Of a stretch of DNA of 64,000 nucleotides, positions 1 through 11,598 are shown piece after piece. Positions within the stretch are counted from its first letter, which is position 1. Each line of letters opens with the position of its first letter. The translations under genes were made by a program, and so were the position numbers. The notes beneath the pieces are model-generated. The model was not told where the DNA came from, did not search any database, and saw only the letters and a list, made by a program, of their open reading frames with translations. The DNA is from Phalacrocorax aristotelis (Eukaryota > Chordata > Aves > Suliformes > Phalacrocoracidae), in the NCBI RefSeq assembly GCF_949628215.1, contig NC_134277.1, positions 106,161,463 through 106,225,462 of the forward strand. The letters are read 5' to 3'.

Positions 1-3000
1 GCAAATCATGCCTTTTGCTTTCTGCTTTCTTCTTCCTCATCTGTGGAAACTACATTTTCTGGGGACGTTCTTGGTCAGCTTCTGAAGTCAATGGGATTTC
101 TAAGGTAGTGATAAGTATAATTCAGTCCAGTGGGTTTCCACAAAGGAGAGTCAGACGGGTGCTATACCCTATTTTTAGAAATCACTAAAAATGTGTGGGA
201 TAAAAGATAAAATTAAACAGACTAGATCATTTGACACAAAATTAGTTCTACATAGCAAAGATTTATGAGACTACCTACTGTTATGCTTCAAAGATGTGTC
301 AATCAGAAGTTGCAGAAACTCTATTGCTGATAGAGAATCACCTGTACTTCTGGCACATCACAGAACACTTCTCTACAATTTGGATCACAGTACATGTACA
401 CATTCAAATGAAGAAAGACCTCTCAGTTCTGACAACTGTTTTTGATAAGCCTTTTCTCATGATAACAGGAAAAAAGGCTTCCCTCATTCCAGGTAAGTAT
501 CTTGGTTTAGATGCTGGATCAGGTAAGTTTGTTTCATTTAAATGTCATTTTATCTCCAAATCAATTTCAAGTCAATGCAGTGATTAAATGCTTTCACTAC
601 ATACTCTCTTTTTCCAGGAAACAAACGTTATTTGTTATGCCTTCCTGTTAGAAAAGTAGCTCCTTTCAGCATCTTCAGAAGCAGCCTGGGGAGAAGATAA
701 TACAACACTTTTTTCCTTCACAGCTTGCTTCGGTATTTTAGGTGTGATGCTCAAGTGTTGCTTACAACTGTGACTTCTGTCAATGTGTAGTGTTCCATAC
801 CACCATTGCTATTTAAATTATATCTCATTTGCTGCTGATTCGGACATTCACACTGATGATTCAGACATTCATCTGAACATCCCTCAGGAGGTAGAAAATC
901 GCAAGTGAGCACAGTCGTACAGAACAGAGTTACAGATACATTAATCAGAGAAGCATGCAAAGGTGGGTCACTGCCTGTTACACTAGTAGCAGCGTATAAT
1001 GGCACAGAGGCAATGGTGCTTAAAGTCATTTTAAGCACTACAGCTAATGGGATTTGTCATATTACATTTCACCAGGAATTTCAGGACACGGTGCTCCTGT
1101 GTTGACTGCATTTTAACCACTAAAGCCAAATGTCAGCCCTTCATCTGCAACCAAAGCAACGACCGCAACACCTCTGGTGAGGCAGTTTCAACCAGCTGAT
1201 CATAGGGGGCAAATTTTAGTGTTCATTGAAATTAATCCCACCAGTTATTTTTAACCATTCCTTCAACACTCACTATGATAATAATTCTGAACTGTGTGTT
1301 TGTTATTTTCAATGGACTGATGATGTGTATAAGTCAAGTATTCACTGAGTTATTTGGTGCTTATTTGGCTTTCGTATTTGAAACAGCATTTATATTAATA
1401 ATGTCAATCTTCCAAATGTTAATTCATTATGGGATTTTTTTAAAATCACAGGTTTTCTTCATACCCACCCATGTTATTTCCTGCTGATTTTGATTATTTG
1501 TTTTATATTATGTTATTTTTACTTCACTGAAAGAATACCAGAGACTTTTTATAGATTCTTTGTCTTCTCAGGCATTGTAACATCTGCCTCTGTGAGGAAA
1601 TCTGTGATGAGGCAAATAAAAATACTCACACTTAGCACTGAGTCTGAAGTTTAAACTTCTCACAGAGGATTTAAATCATTATCAGTGTACGGTGAGAAGA
1701 ATTTACAATGAAGTGAGAGAATAAAATGCAGTCTAAAGTGCTGAAAAATAGGTCACCTTCATTAGACAACATAAAGGACCTACAATGCAAAACAATTTTC
1801 TGAGAGCTGAGACTTTTGTCGTAAAAGAGAGATGACACCAGGAGGAAAGAGAGAACGCCTGAAACACAGCAACTTGAAATCTGCCCTGCAGAACAGGTTG
1901 AGGGACATTGCTTTTTCCCTTCTACATGGTTCATCTTGTATGTGGTCCGAGGTTGGCACCCGTACTTGAAGCACGACCAAAACATAACTCTAAAATGCAC
2001 AGCAGTTTCATTATAATGTTATATCTTTCTGGATGTATTATTAAAGGAAATATGAATATTTGTATCATTTTCAGGTGGAGGAAGAATAGATACTTCTCAA
2101 TCTTATATCCATTATTTCCTTCTTAAAAACAGTAATTATTTTCCAAATCATTTGGAGGGATTTCTGCTTCATTTCAGATCATGTTAACTGAGTGTGTTTT
2201 CCTTTGCCTTATAAGCAAAACATTGAAGGCCAAATGCCAATTTCCGTCTTGCTTCCACCACATGCATTAATACAGGCAAAATTCAATTCCTTTATAGCCC
2301 AGAATATGTGGATCACTGAAGAATATGTGAAATGCCTACATCACCAAACTATTTAATTGAAAGTTAACAATCCAATGAGCAAGGGTTTTTGCACTAACAA
2401 CTTTTACCTGAAATGACTGGTTAGCATTTTGGAGAAATCTATGCAATAAAGTGAACAATGCTTATTCTAAAAAACTGAAATTGTTATGTGCTTGATGTCT
2501 GAGATGTATCTAATCATGCATAGTTACCTCTATTTTATTCAGTTATGGTGTCTCTTTTAATCTACTTATTCTGACACTAAGATAGGCTGGCTGTTCCTTA
2601 ATTGCTTTGCCATAAATAATTCAATTAATTTAACAAATTTATGACTTTCACGTGATTATTCAAAGTTCCTATAGGAAATACAGTATATTGGCACCGTAAA
2701 AAGTAGGCATTCCTAAGATTAAGCAAGTATTACAATATAAAGCTGGAGCACAACCAGTCTTTAGAATGATACCGTAACCTCATGCATATTGTGATAAGTT
2801 CTGCTCAAGCCCACCTACCAATAAATAGCTTTTTGTGTTCTAATAATAGTTACTTTTAAAACTCTACTGATATATTTTGTCTACATCAGGCAAGGCTGCA
2901 GAAGTCAGGAATCTCCCTGCATTCAGAGCAGCGGTTCCCAGGTGGGCTGTGGGAACACTGGCGTGAATGTAAAGGCTCACAGCACCACCCAAAACTCACT

Positions 3001-3896
3001 TGCTCCCCTACTGCATCTCTGCAGTTTTCTGTGCTGTGACTAAAAGAACAGGGCTGCAAGCTGTGCAAACATGTAATTTTTCAATACGAGTTACAAAACA
3101 AAGTTTAGCTAAGGAGGAAGACAAAAGCCAATAAACCTATTCAGGGTTCTGAAAATTTATTTTCCGTGAATATTTCTTCACTGAGATTTTATGCCATTTT
3201 GAAGTCTTACTGACCCTGAAAACAGCCTAGTGTTTGAGAAACTGCTTTGGATCCACCTACTGATTATCAAGTAAAAAGTTACTTCTATGTACTTTATCAT
3301 TCAGTTAGCAAAGAGTTTTGCACTACTGCTACAAACACAAAAGAAGGTTTCTGTTGTTAATTTTTAGCTAAAGGGCAGATGTATATCCTAACATCTTAAA
3401 AACGTGGATCAAATTTGTTGTCTTGAGACACTGAATATTTTGAACTTTGTATTCAATATGTATTCCCAGGAGCTTCGTTTGGCATGTGCCACCAGTCAAA
3501 TCACTAATGAAGTTCTTGACACTGTTTAATAAGGAAACCAGAGTTTATGAAATGTTTAATAGTTTATGGAATCCTTTTAACACGATCCTTTCACTAAACT
3601 GATATTAAGCATTATCCACCTGGCATCAGCTCTGGAAAAATGCTTATTATTGGAATTGAAAAAAAGGAGCAAACCTAAATAACATTTTGCATATAATCAT
3701 CCATAATTAACATTTAAAAATTCCTGCAGAGGTATTGATGCAAAGGTAACCAGAGCTGTATGAACACAGGAAGCAGCAAAAATAAAGATAAAAGAGGGAA
3801 ACTGGTAAAGTAGAAAAGATAATTTAGCTGAAGGAATACAGGATAGATGTTGAACAGTACTCTTAGTTTTTTAATTATGCTTATATATTATATTAT
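1..3896. other. Intergenic, AT-rich, no recognised gene
   Basis: No repeat family or gene is recognised. Overlapping open frames on both strands at 751-1105 have unusual amino-acid composition but match nothing I know. A small GC-richer patch lies at 2890-3070. Confidence 0.6.
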
Positions 3897-4037
3897 GGAG
3901 GAGGGTATATTCAAGGTCAAGTTGGGGCTCTGAGCAACCCAATCTAGTTGAAGATGTCCCTGCTCACTGCAAGGGGTTGGTCTAGATGACCTTTAAAGGT
4001 CCCTTCCAACCCAAACCATGCTATCATTCTATGACTC
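3897..4037 (+). mobile_element. CR1 LINE, 3' end fragment
   Basis: The last 140 bp of a bird CR1 element: GATGTCCCTGCTCACTGCAA near 3953, TCTAGATGACCTTTAAAGGT near 3981, the CCCTTCCAACCCAAACCAT block, then an imperfect ATTCTATGA tail. Severe 5' truncation is normal for CR1. It is non-coding. Confidence 0.9.
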
Positions 4038-4173
4038 TGCATAAAATTGTATGACAGATAGTCAACAATGTGGACCAACCCCATCACAAATCTGATAATG
4101 GAGGGTATTATCTTACACAGATATTAAATGAAAGTAAATATTCTCTCTTCTTTGATGCTTTCTACTGTGCCGT

Positions 4174-4769
4174 TGTGGTGGGTTGACCTTGGCTGGATGC
4201 CAGGTGCCACTAATCTGCTCTATCACTCCCCCACCTCAGCAGGACAAGGGCAGGGGAAGAAAATGAGATGGAAAAAAAACCCTCATGGGCCAAGATAAAG
4301 GCAGTTTAGTAAAAGCAAAGGCAGCATGTGGAAGCAAAAGAAAAAGAAAGATTTATTCTCTACTTCCCATCAGCAAGCAACGTCCAGCCACTTCTTAGGA
4401 AGCAAGGCTTCAGTATGCCTAGAGGTTGCTCTGAAATCCAAACATTGTAAATAATGAATGCTCCCCCTTCCTCCTTTCTCTTAGCTTTTTTTGCTGAGTG
4501 CATGTCTTATGGTATGGAATACCCCTTGGTCAGTTTGGGTTATTTGTGTCAGCTGTCCTGGCTATATGCCCTCCCAAAATCTTGCCCACACCCAGCTTAT
4601 TGGTGATAGGGGAATGTTGGAGAGACATTCTTGATGCTGTGCGAGCACTGCTTAGCAGTAGTCAAAGCACTGGTGTGTTATTAGCACCTTTCTAGCTACC
4701 AATACAAATCACAGCACTATGAGGGCTGCTATGGGGAAAATTAACTCCATCTCAGACAGACCCAATACA
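4174..4769 (-). mobile_element. ERVL-type solo LTR, minus strand
   Basis: A 596-bp element bounded by TGTGGTGGG and CCAATACA on the plus strand, so TGTATTGGG...CCACCACA in its own sense. It holds the block for the LTR's GGTATTCCATACC near 4510-4525 (plus-strand form GGTATGGAATACC) that also occurs in the LTR at 9255. The flanking 5-mers GCCGT (4169-4173) and GTTGT (4770-4774) differ only by two C-to-T changes, compatible with a decayed 5-bp target duplication. Only LTR sequence is present, with no internal retroviral genes. The strand is inferred from similarity to the copy at 9255. Confidence 0.8.
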
Positions 4770-7469
4770 GTTGTATTTGGGGCTTTTATAATTGTTAATT
4801 TTAACGGATATGAGATCAGCCAATTAAAATTATTAAAATAGGTCTTGTGGGCCAATGTTCCCTGTAAATGTTTAATTAAGGTCTCTTTTCCCACATCTTT
4901 TTTTCCCCTGTGATGCTGAAGGCCATTCCTGGGCCCATTGTTAGTGTACTTCCTGAGTGATAATCATTAACTATTCTCTTCCATTTATTGATATTTGAAA
5001 TAAGAATACAGACTTTTTGTACAAATTAATTATCAGGTTGTGTGTTGGTTTCAGGAGAGAGGAGCTGATGAAAAAATGTTGAGGTCCACTGCAAGATTTT
5101 TTGCAAAAACTAAACAGCGGGGGTGCAAAGGGAGGGGAGAGGTTGTCAGCTGTACCACTGAGACATAACAAATTGACATTACAAATATATTTGGTACTTC
5201 GGGCCTGATGGGCTTCTCAGATTATCCCTGCTGTGTTCAAATGGGGACACAAATGGTTCTCAGCTGGGATACGTGACAATCACTGAACAGTCTCAACTCT
5301 CAGTTATTGAAGTGTCCCAGATAAAACTGGAGTCATCTCTCTGCTGTTTATAACCAGCCTTTTTTGGAGTTAAGCCAACCAAATTAATTTATAGGTAACA
5401 CAACTGGCCTGGAAAGGTGGTTGGCTGGTGCAAATAACTTTATAATGATATTCAGAGCCACACCAGCCCAAATTTAAGGCAACAGAGATACTCACTCCTT
5501 CCTTTCTCTTTGATTGCACCAATAGGAAAAATTCAGTAGTACCAAGAAACCAATCTTTCTGGATGATTTAATGGTTCAGGAGACTGAAGTTCCCATTTTT
5601 GTTCCTTGTGAAACTACAAAAAAACTGAAATTGTGAGAGACCAGATTCACCAAAAACACCCTAGAAAGCAGGAGAAGCGACCTCCTGGAAATGTAATTTC
5701 TTTTTCCATGTCTACCCAGCATAAGAACTGTGCAGAGATATTGAGCTGTGTAAGAGACATGATATTTTAGCATTACCCTAGCGTAGCTCCTTGAAAACAG
5801 CTGCTTTTCTCCTTGTACCTGAATAGTTCTGCTCAAGTTACTGAAGTTAAGTCTGCACAGCATTAGACATTTGTTAACCCTCATTGCTGCTGCTGGCACT
5901 ATTAATGCCACAATTCTATTAGTGACTGGTACATTTCCTTCCATGAGCTTATATTCCCAATTAAACTGGAAACATCCATTAATCACTGACAGCTTTTAAT
6001 GCAAATGCAGGGGTAACATCAAAGACACTGAAGAGCTGCTGAAAGAAATAATAATAAAATGGTGGATCGGTCTCACAAGTTTTAACTGACAACTTTTACC
6101 CAGCCAGAAGGCTGTTTTATTAAAACATGGCAAGTACTTAGCAGGAAAAAAAAGAATAAACAGAATTTTCAAGTGGTGCTTGTGAGATCAACACCACAAG
6201 AAGTTACTGAGTTTGATAAAGACATAAGACATCAAGGGTGGAGGGATTACAGAGTTCCCTGTCCTCCATAATTACCAGAAAGGAGAGAATGTTCTACAGG
6301 GGGATACAAACTAGGGTAGCTTGCAGGCAGAGGAGTGCTGTGGTTGCAGTTTAGAGCTCAGATCCTCATGTTGTGCCCAGAGTAACATATCATAATATCC
6401 CACATGATGAACAAAAATTCTATAAAAAAATGAAAGGAAGGATAAAAGGGGTAAAATATGAGGAAGCTGCAGGTGAAGACCAAGCCACCAGAGAGCTGTT
6501 AAACATTTGTGATGATGAGTTCATCATATAAAATTCACAAATATAAGTCAATGCGAGCTGTCATTTATTGGTATTTACATGCTTTACTGAGCTTGCTGAT
6601 CTCAAACTCCAAAAACTGGTTCTTTCACACACTTTGTGTCTTTCATAATTTCTTATTTTTTTCTTCTCTCTATTTTTGCTCTCTAATGATTCCCGTTCTA
6701 CCCAGTAACCAATCCATTTTATAAACCTGCATTTAAAAAATAAGGATATATAAATACTTAAAAAAGAAAAAAAGGAAAAAAAAAGGAAAAAACCCCATGT
6801 GTAGGGAAACTATTAATGATCAAAAGAACTTTACAAAAACTATAACTAGAAATAGGAAGATTAACTAAAATTGCTGGAAAAAAATGTTCAAATACTGGAA
6901 ATGTCTACTCATTAAATGAATATTTATGGCTATTTTATTCACTCCTGACTTTCCTCAAACTAGGCAAAACTTCATAAAGATGCTGACTCTGTTTACTACA
7001 TCTGCATTTTAACTCTCTTAAACTAAGAGTGGAGTGAATTATTCGTCACAGGTACGTTAAAATATTAAACACCTCCTATTCTACAGAATTAGATATCAGA
7101 AAATTTTCCAAAGCTTCAGAGGATAGACTTCACATCTGGTTCTCTATTGCTTGAAGATCATACAATCCTGACAGACTCTCCGTCAAAGTTACAGTAGTTT
7201 AACACCCTGAAAATAACAGCTGTACTTTGACATTGTAAGGATAAACTTATATGATATTTTCTAGCAACTTTCACACTTAAGGATTGAACACAGTGATTGA
7301 AAGACAGAAAAGACTAAATAAACTTGTTTATGTATGTGGTCTGTATTTTTACTGAACTTTTTTGCCTATCCTTCACAACTACTATGAGCTTTGCAGTTGG
7401 ATAAGAGTCTGAGGGAGGGTTGGAAGTGAGCACACAGTTCATGTAAAGATAGGAAGGATGTCAAAGACA
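4770..7469. other. Intergenic, AT-rich
   Basis: No recognised gene or mobile element. Two open stretches on the plus strand (5526-5632 and 6355-6531) look protein-like and are listed as observations only. Confidence 0.6.
6760..6792. repeat. A-rich purine tract
   Basis: A-runs separated by single or paired G. Low complexity. Confidence 0.9.
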
Positions 7470-9030
7470 GTAGTACTGTGATTTGTAAATGGAATGAGTA
7501 AGGAGGAATCGTCCTGTCTAAAGCAACTTGGGGCTAGACACCAGTGGAAAAAAATCCTGATAGCCACTCTCCCTTCAGAAATGTGATGAAAAAAATCAGC
7601 AAAACAGGGCTTAAGCAGGTTCACCTCCAGCACTGGCATGTAAGCAAGAAAGGGTCTACAAGGCATCGCTATGGGGAAAATACCCAGATCTCTTTCTGGG
7701 AAATCAGCCTGCTGGAGTGCCTCTCTGACATGCCTGTACAAAAATGTACACAACATGGGGACTAAACATGATGAGTTAAAGATCTGCATGGTTGCAGCCT
7801 TGCTGGGAAGAGGGCATAAAGCAAGATCACAATGCTGGATTTCAGGAGAGCAGACTTTGGTTTCTCTGAAGACCTGCTTGGTAGAGTCTCATGGGATCAG
7901 GCCCTGGAGGGAAGAGATGCCCAAGAAAGCTAGTTAATATTCAATGACCACTGCCTCCAAGCTTGAGAGGCCCATGCCATTGAGCAGGAAGTCAGGCAAA
8001 AATGCCAGGACTCCTGTATGGATGAACAAGGCACTCTTGGCAAAACTTAAACACAAAAAGGAAGCCTACAGAAGGTGGAAGCAGGGACAGGTTACTTGGG
8101 AGGAGTATAGAGACGCTGCCCAAACATGCAGATTCCTAGTTAAGAAAACCAAAAGCCCGCCTAGAATTGAATCTGTTGAGGGACTTCAAAGGTAAGAAGG
8201 TGGTCTTCTGTATGAATATAGCTGACAAAAGGAAGGCTACTTTACTAGTAGTAAGACTGGCCTTCAGGAGTCCCAGGTCCCAGACACCAGGGAGAAAGTC
8301 TGGAGCAAGGAAGACATATCATTGGTGGAAGAGGATCAGTTTAGGGAATACATAAGCAAACTGGACATATATAAGTCCATGGGCCCTGATGGGATGTACC
8401 CACAAGTACATCCTGTCTGATGTCATTGCAAGGTCACTTGATGATCTTTGAACAATCATGGTGATTGAGAAAGGTGCCTGAGGACTAAAAGAAAGTAAAT
8501 GGCACTCCTATCTTCAAGAAGGACAAGAAGGTAGGCCCAGAGATCCTTGAGCCTCACCTCAGTCCCTTGGAAGGTGATGGAGCAACCGCCAACAATTTGC
8601 AGGTGCATGAACAAGAAAGTTATCATCAGGAGTACTCAGTATGGGTCCATCAGTGGGAAGTCATATTTGACCAACCTACTGATCACCTTCCATGATTAAA
8701 TGACTGGCTTGGTAGATGAGGGCAAAGCGGTGGATATTGTGTACTTTGACTTCAGAAAGGCTTTTGACACTGTCTCCCATAAGATTCTCATAGAGAAGTT
8801 GATGAGGTATGTGCTGGATGGGCAGACAGTGAAACAGATGGAAAACCAACTGAATGGCCAGGCCCAGAGAGAGGATGGTTGGTGATTAGTGGCACAAAGT
8901 CTAGTTGGAGGGCAGTAACTAGCAGTGTGCCCCACTGTTCAATACTGAGTCCAATCCTGTTCAATTAATGATCTAAAGGATGGGACAGAGTGTACCCTCA
9001 GCAAAAAAACCACAAAAGTTTGCATTAGAA
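7470..9030 (+). mobile_element. CR1 LINE copy 1, degraded, with reverse-transcriptase remnant
   Basis: Typical CR1 ORF2 sequence broken by stops and indels. The frame at 7944-8192 has the motif pair [20 protein letters not shown], which lies before the polymerase domain. The frame at 8700-8882 has IVYFDFRKAFDTVSHKIL, the reverse-transcriptase motif A block with its catalytic aspartate. Between them the frame shifts several times (about 8190-8690). The segment ends in A-rich sequence near 9005-9030 without the normal CR1 3' end. The left boundary is approximate. Not functional. Confidence 0.85.
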
Positions 9031-9254
9031 CTTGCAAGCTTTACAGGAAGTACAGATTAAATAGTGGGCAGTGAGGGGGATCAAAAACTGGCTGAGCCAT
9101 TGGGCTCAGAGGGTTGGGATCTGAAGCACAAAATCCACCTGGAGGCCACTTACTTGTGGTGTACCCCAGGGACTGATACTGGGCCAATACTGTTTGACTG
9201 CTCCATTAATGACCTGGATGATGGGGCAGCGTACACTCAGGAACTGTGCATATG

Positions 9255-9829
9255 TGTCCTGGTTTCAGCTGGGATAGAGTTAAATTTCTTCATAGTAGCT
9301 AGTATGGGGCTATGTTTTGGAGTTTTGCTGGAAATGGTGATAATGCGGAGATGTTTTAGTTGTTACTAAGTAGCACTTACACTGGTCAAGGACTTTTTCA
9401 GCTTCCCATGCTCTGCCAGGTGCACAAGACACTGGGAGGGGGCACAGCCGGGACAGCTGACCCCAACTGACCAAAGGGATATTCCATACCATATGACATC
9501 ATGCTCAGTATATAAAGCTGGGGGAAGAAGAAGGAAGGGGGGACATTTGGAGTGATGGTGTTTGTCTTCCCAAGTAACCGTTACGCATGATGGAGCCCTG
9601 CTTTCCTGGAGATGGCTGAACGCCTGCCTGCCCATGGGAAGTAGGGAATTAATTCCTTGTTTTGCTTTGCTTCTGCGCACAGTTTCTGCTTTACCTATTA
9701 AACTGTCTTTATCTCAAACCATGAGTTACCTCACTTTTACTCTTCCGATTCTCTCCCCCGTCCCACCAGGGGGGGAGTGAGTGAGCGGCTGCGTGGTGCT
9801 TGGTTGCTGACTGGGGCTAAACCACGACA
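9255..9829 (+). mobile_element. ERVL-type solo LTR, plus strand, inserted in CR1
   Basis: A 575-bp LTR with ends TGTCCTGG...ACCACGACA, flanked on both sides by the same five bases ATATG (9250-9254 and 9830-9834): a perfect 5-bp target duplication of the length usual for ERVL. It has a TATA box (TATATAAAG, 9509-9517) and an ATTAAA poly(A) signal (9697-9702) in the expected order for U3-R-U5. The flanking CR1 joins cleanly when it is removed. No internal genes: a solo LTR left by recombination. Confidence 0.93.
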
Positions 9830-10324
9830 ATATGATACAAAACTGGGAGGAGTGGCTGATACACCAGAAAGTCATGTTGCAATTCAGAGGGATATAATCA
9901 GGGTGGCAAAATGGGATGACAGGAAACTCATAAAGTTCAACAAAGGGAAACACCAAGTTCTGCACGTGGATAGGAATAACCTCATGCACCAGGACAGGCT
10001 GGGGGCTGACCAGGTGCCAAGCAGCTTTGCATAGAAGTAGCAGTAGGTTCTTCCTGACCATGAGCTGACCATGAGACAGCAATGCACCCTTTCAGCAAAG
10101 AAGGCCAGAAATGTCCTTAGCTCCTTTAGGAAAAGCATTGCTGGCAGATCAAGAGAGGTAATCTTTTCTCTCCACTCAGCATTGAGGAGACCACATCGGG
10201 AGTGCTGGGTCCAGTTCTGGGCTCTCTAGTCCAAAAGAGGTATGGATATACTGGAGAGAGTCAATCAAAGGGCCACAGAGATGGTTAAAAGAAGGTTCCA
10301 GCATTGTTATCCACATGTGTGCAC

Positions 10325-10345
10325 ATATATATAAATATATATATA
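10325..10345. repeat. Short AT microsatellite within CR1
   Basis: Alternating A and T (ATATATATA-AATATATATATA) sits where CR1 elements normally read about GTGTATAAATACCTGATGGG, so it expanded from an AT-rich seed in the LINE. Confidence 0.8.
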
Positions 10346-10650
10346 CACCTGATGGGAGGAAATAAAGAGGAAGTAAGACTCTTCTTGGTGGTGCCCAGTG
10401 ACAGGATAAAATGTCAATAGACACAAACTGAAATACAGGAAATTCCATTTAAATGTAAGAAAAAACTTTTTCACCATGTTTTGGAATGCTGGCACAGGTT
10501 GGTTAGAGAGGTTGTGGAGTCTCCATCCTTGGGGATATTCAAAATCCAGCCAGCCCTTAGCAACTAGCTTTAGTTAACCCTGTTTTGAGCAGGAACATTG
10601 GACTAGACCATACCCAAAAATCCCTTCCAACCTCATTGCTTCTGTGATTC

Positions 10651-11256
10651 AAGGTATAAATACCGCATATTGATTTTCAGAACTAGAAAATTTTCATGTG
10701 ACTTAAGAGAAAGCATCAAGAAATGAAGGTAACTTCTACATTGTTGTTACTTATGTAATACTCATATAATATTTGCTTTGATAAATTGCTTTAAATCTTG
10801 GGATTACCTATTTACACTGTGTTGCAACTGCTTTCATTTTAGCCCACCAGTACTGATTTTCAATTCTCTGTTTGTTTTGAACTTCAGAAGCAGTGAACTT
10901 TTGGCTTATTTCAGACCGGCTTAGGTGAGTATATAGCCATATTACCAGGGAAGTTGATGAAAATAACGAACTAGTCCTGTGGCTAAGAAAAGATTGTGTG
11001 TGTTTGCGTTTTTTTTTTCCAGCAAAAACCCTTATAAGCTTGCCCTGCAGTTTAACTGTTAGAGAAATCAGTAATAGTCTATTCACATCTGTTATAAATG
11101 GAGTATCACCTGCAGTTTTATTGACTGTCAGAAAACAGGTCACATTTTGTGAAACAATAAAAATCATATTTAGTGTAAAAACTCCCAAGGTTGTACCCTG
11201 TAACCTTATAACATCAGAAATTACAGCAGTAAGCCTTTTTTATTTTTTTACTTCAG
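10651..11256. other. Intergenic, partly open on both strands
   Basis: Open frames of 126 codons on each strand overlap here (10998-11378 plus; 10808-11188 minus). Neither resembles a known family, and overlapping antisense frames of equal length suggest at most one, probably neither, is real. Confidence 0.5.
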
Positions 11257-11521
11257 ACTCCAAAGGAAACCAGACATTATATTCCGTATCAGGAACTGCT
11301 GCAGCCATCAACATATTACCATGCAGAGACACAGCAAAGGTATCAGAAAATACCTTCAATTTGTTTCTTTTTTTTTAGTGCTGTACATCCCTATCCAACA
11401 CAGAATGGCACACACTCACAGGTAGATTCTAAGGACTAAATGAAATACATAGCATTAATGACACACTATAATTTTGGCATGTAATCATACTTTTCCTAGT
11501 CTTTAATGTTTCACTGCTCAG

Positions 11522-11598
11522 GTTCACCTGAAAAATTATGCAAGAGAAGCAGAAGAACTTATGGAAAGTGTAACAGAATCCTTCGACTACAATTTCGT
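11522..11598 (+). other. Possible exon fragment cut by the LTR at 11599
   Basis: After the acceptor-like TTTCACTGCTCAG (ending 11521) the frame encodes KNYAREAEELMESVTESFDY, a strongly amphipathic run with coding-like codons, and is then interrupted by the solo LTR. Past the LTR the same frame could go on over 12638-12698 to AAG|GTAATG. Immediately upstream, 11257-11339 and 11379-11421 are also open in a compatible phase. No homologue is recognised. If it was a gene, the LTR must have broken it or been spliced out. Confidence 0.28.

Larger units (their letters stand above)
9068..10650 (+). mobile_element. CR1 LINE copy 2, split by a solo LTR (9255-9829)
   Basis: A second CR1 segment begins near 9068 (GGGGATCAAAAACTGGCTGA) and repeats the polymerase region already present at about 8815-9000, so it is a separate copy or an internal duplication. 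It is cut at 9254, resumes at 9830 with ...CAAAACTGGGAGGAGTGGCT, and runs through the CR1 3' half to a 3' end of the type CCCTTCCAACCTCA..TTCTGTGATTC (10620-10650). Frames are broken throughout. An AT microsatellite has grown inside it at 10325-10345. Confidence 0.87.

Noticed and set aside
469..655. Mini-exon series (469-492 with GTAAGTAT donor, 618-655)
   Set aside because: Only 24 and 38 nt, no recognisable protein, and such combinations are common in AT-rich DNA.
2925..3000. CAGCGGTTCCCAGGTGGG resembling a hAT transposon terminus
   Set aside because: No matching inverted end or 8-bp target duplication was found.
5576..5986. 136-codon minus-strand frame
   Set aside because: No domain or similarity seen; length is within chance for a window of this size.
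11229..11256. 28-nt GTAAG...CAG interval as an intron between two open stretches
   Set aside because: Far too short to be spliced in a vertebrate; the flanking frame 10998-11378 is simply open through it.
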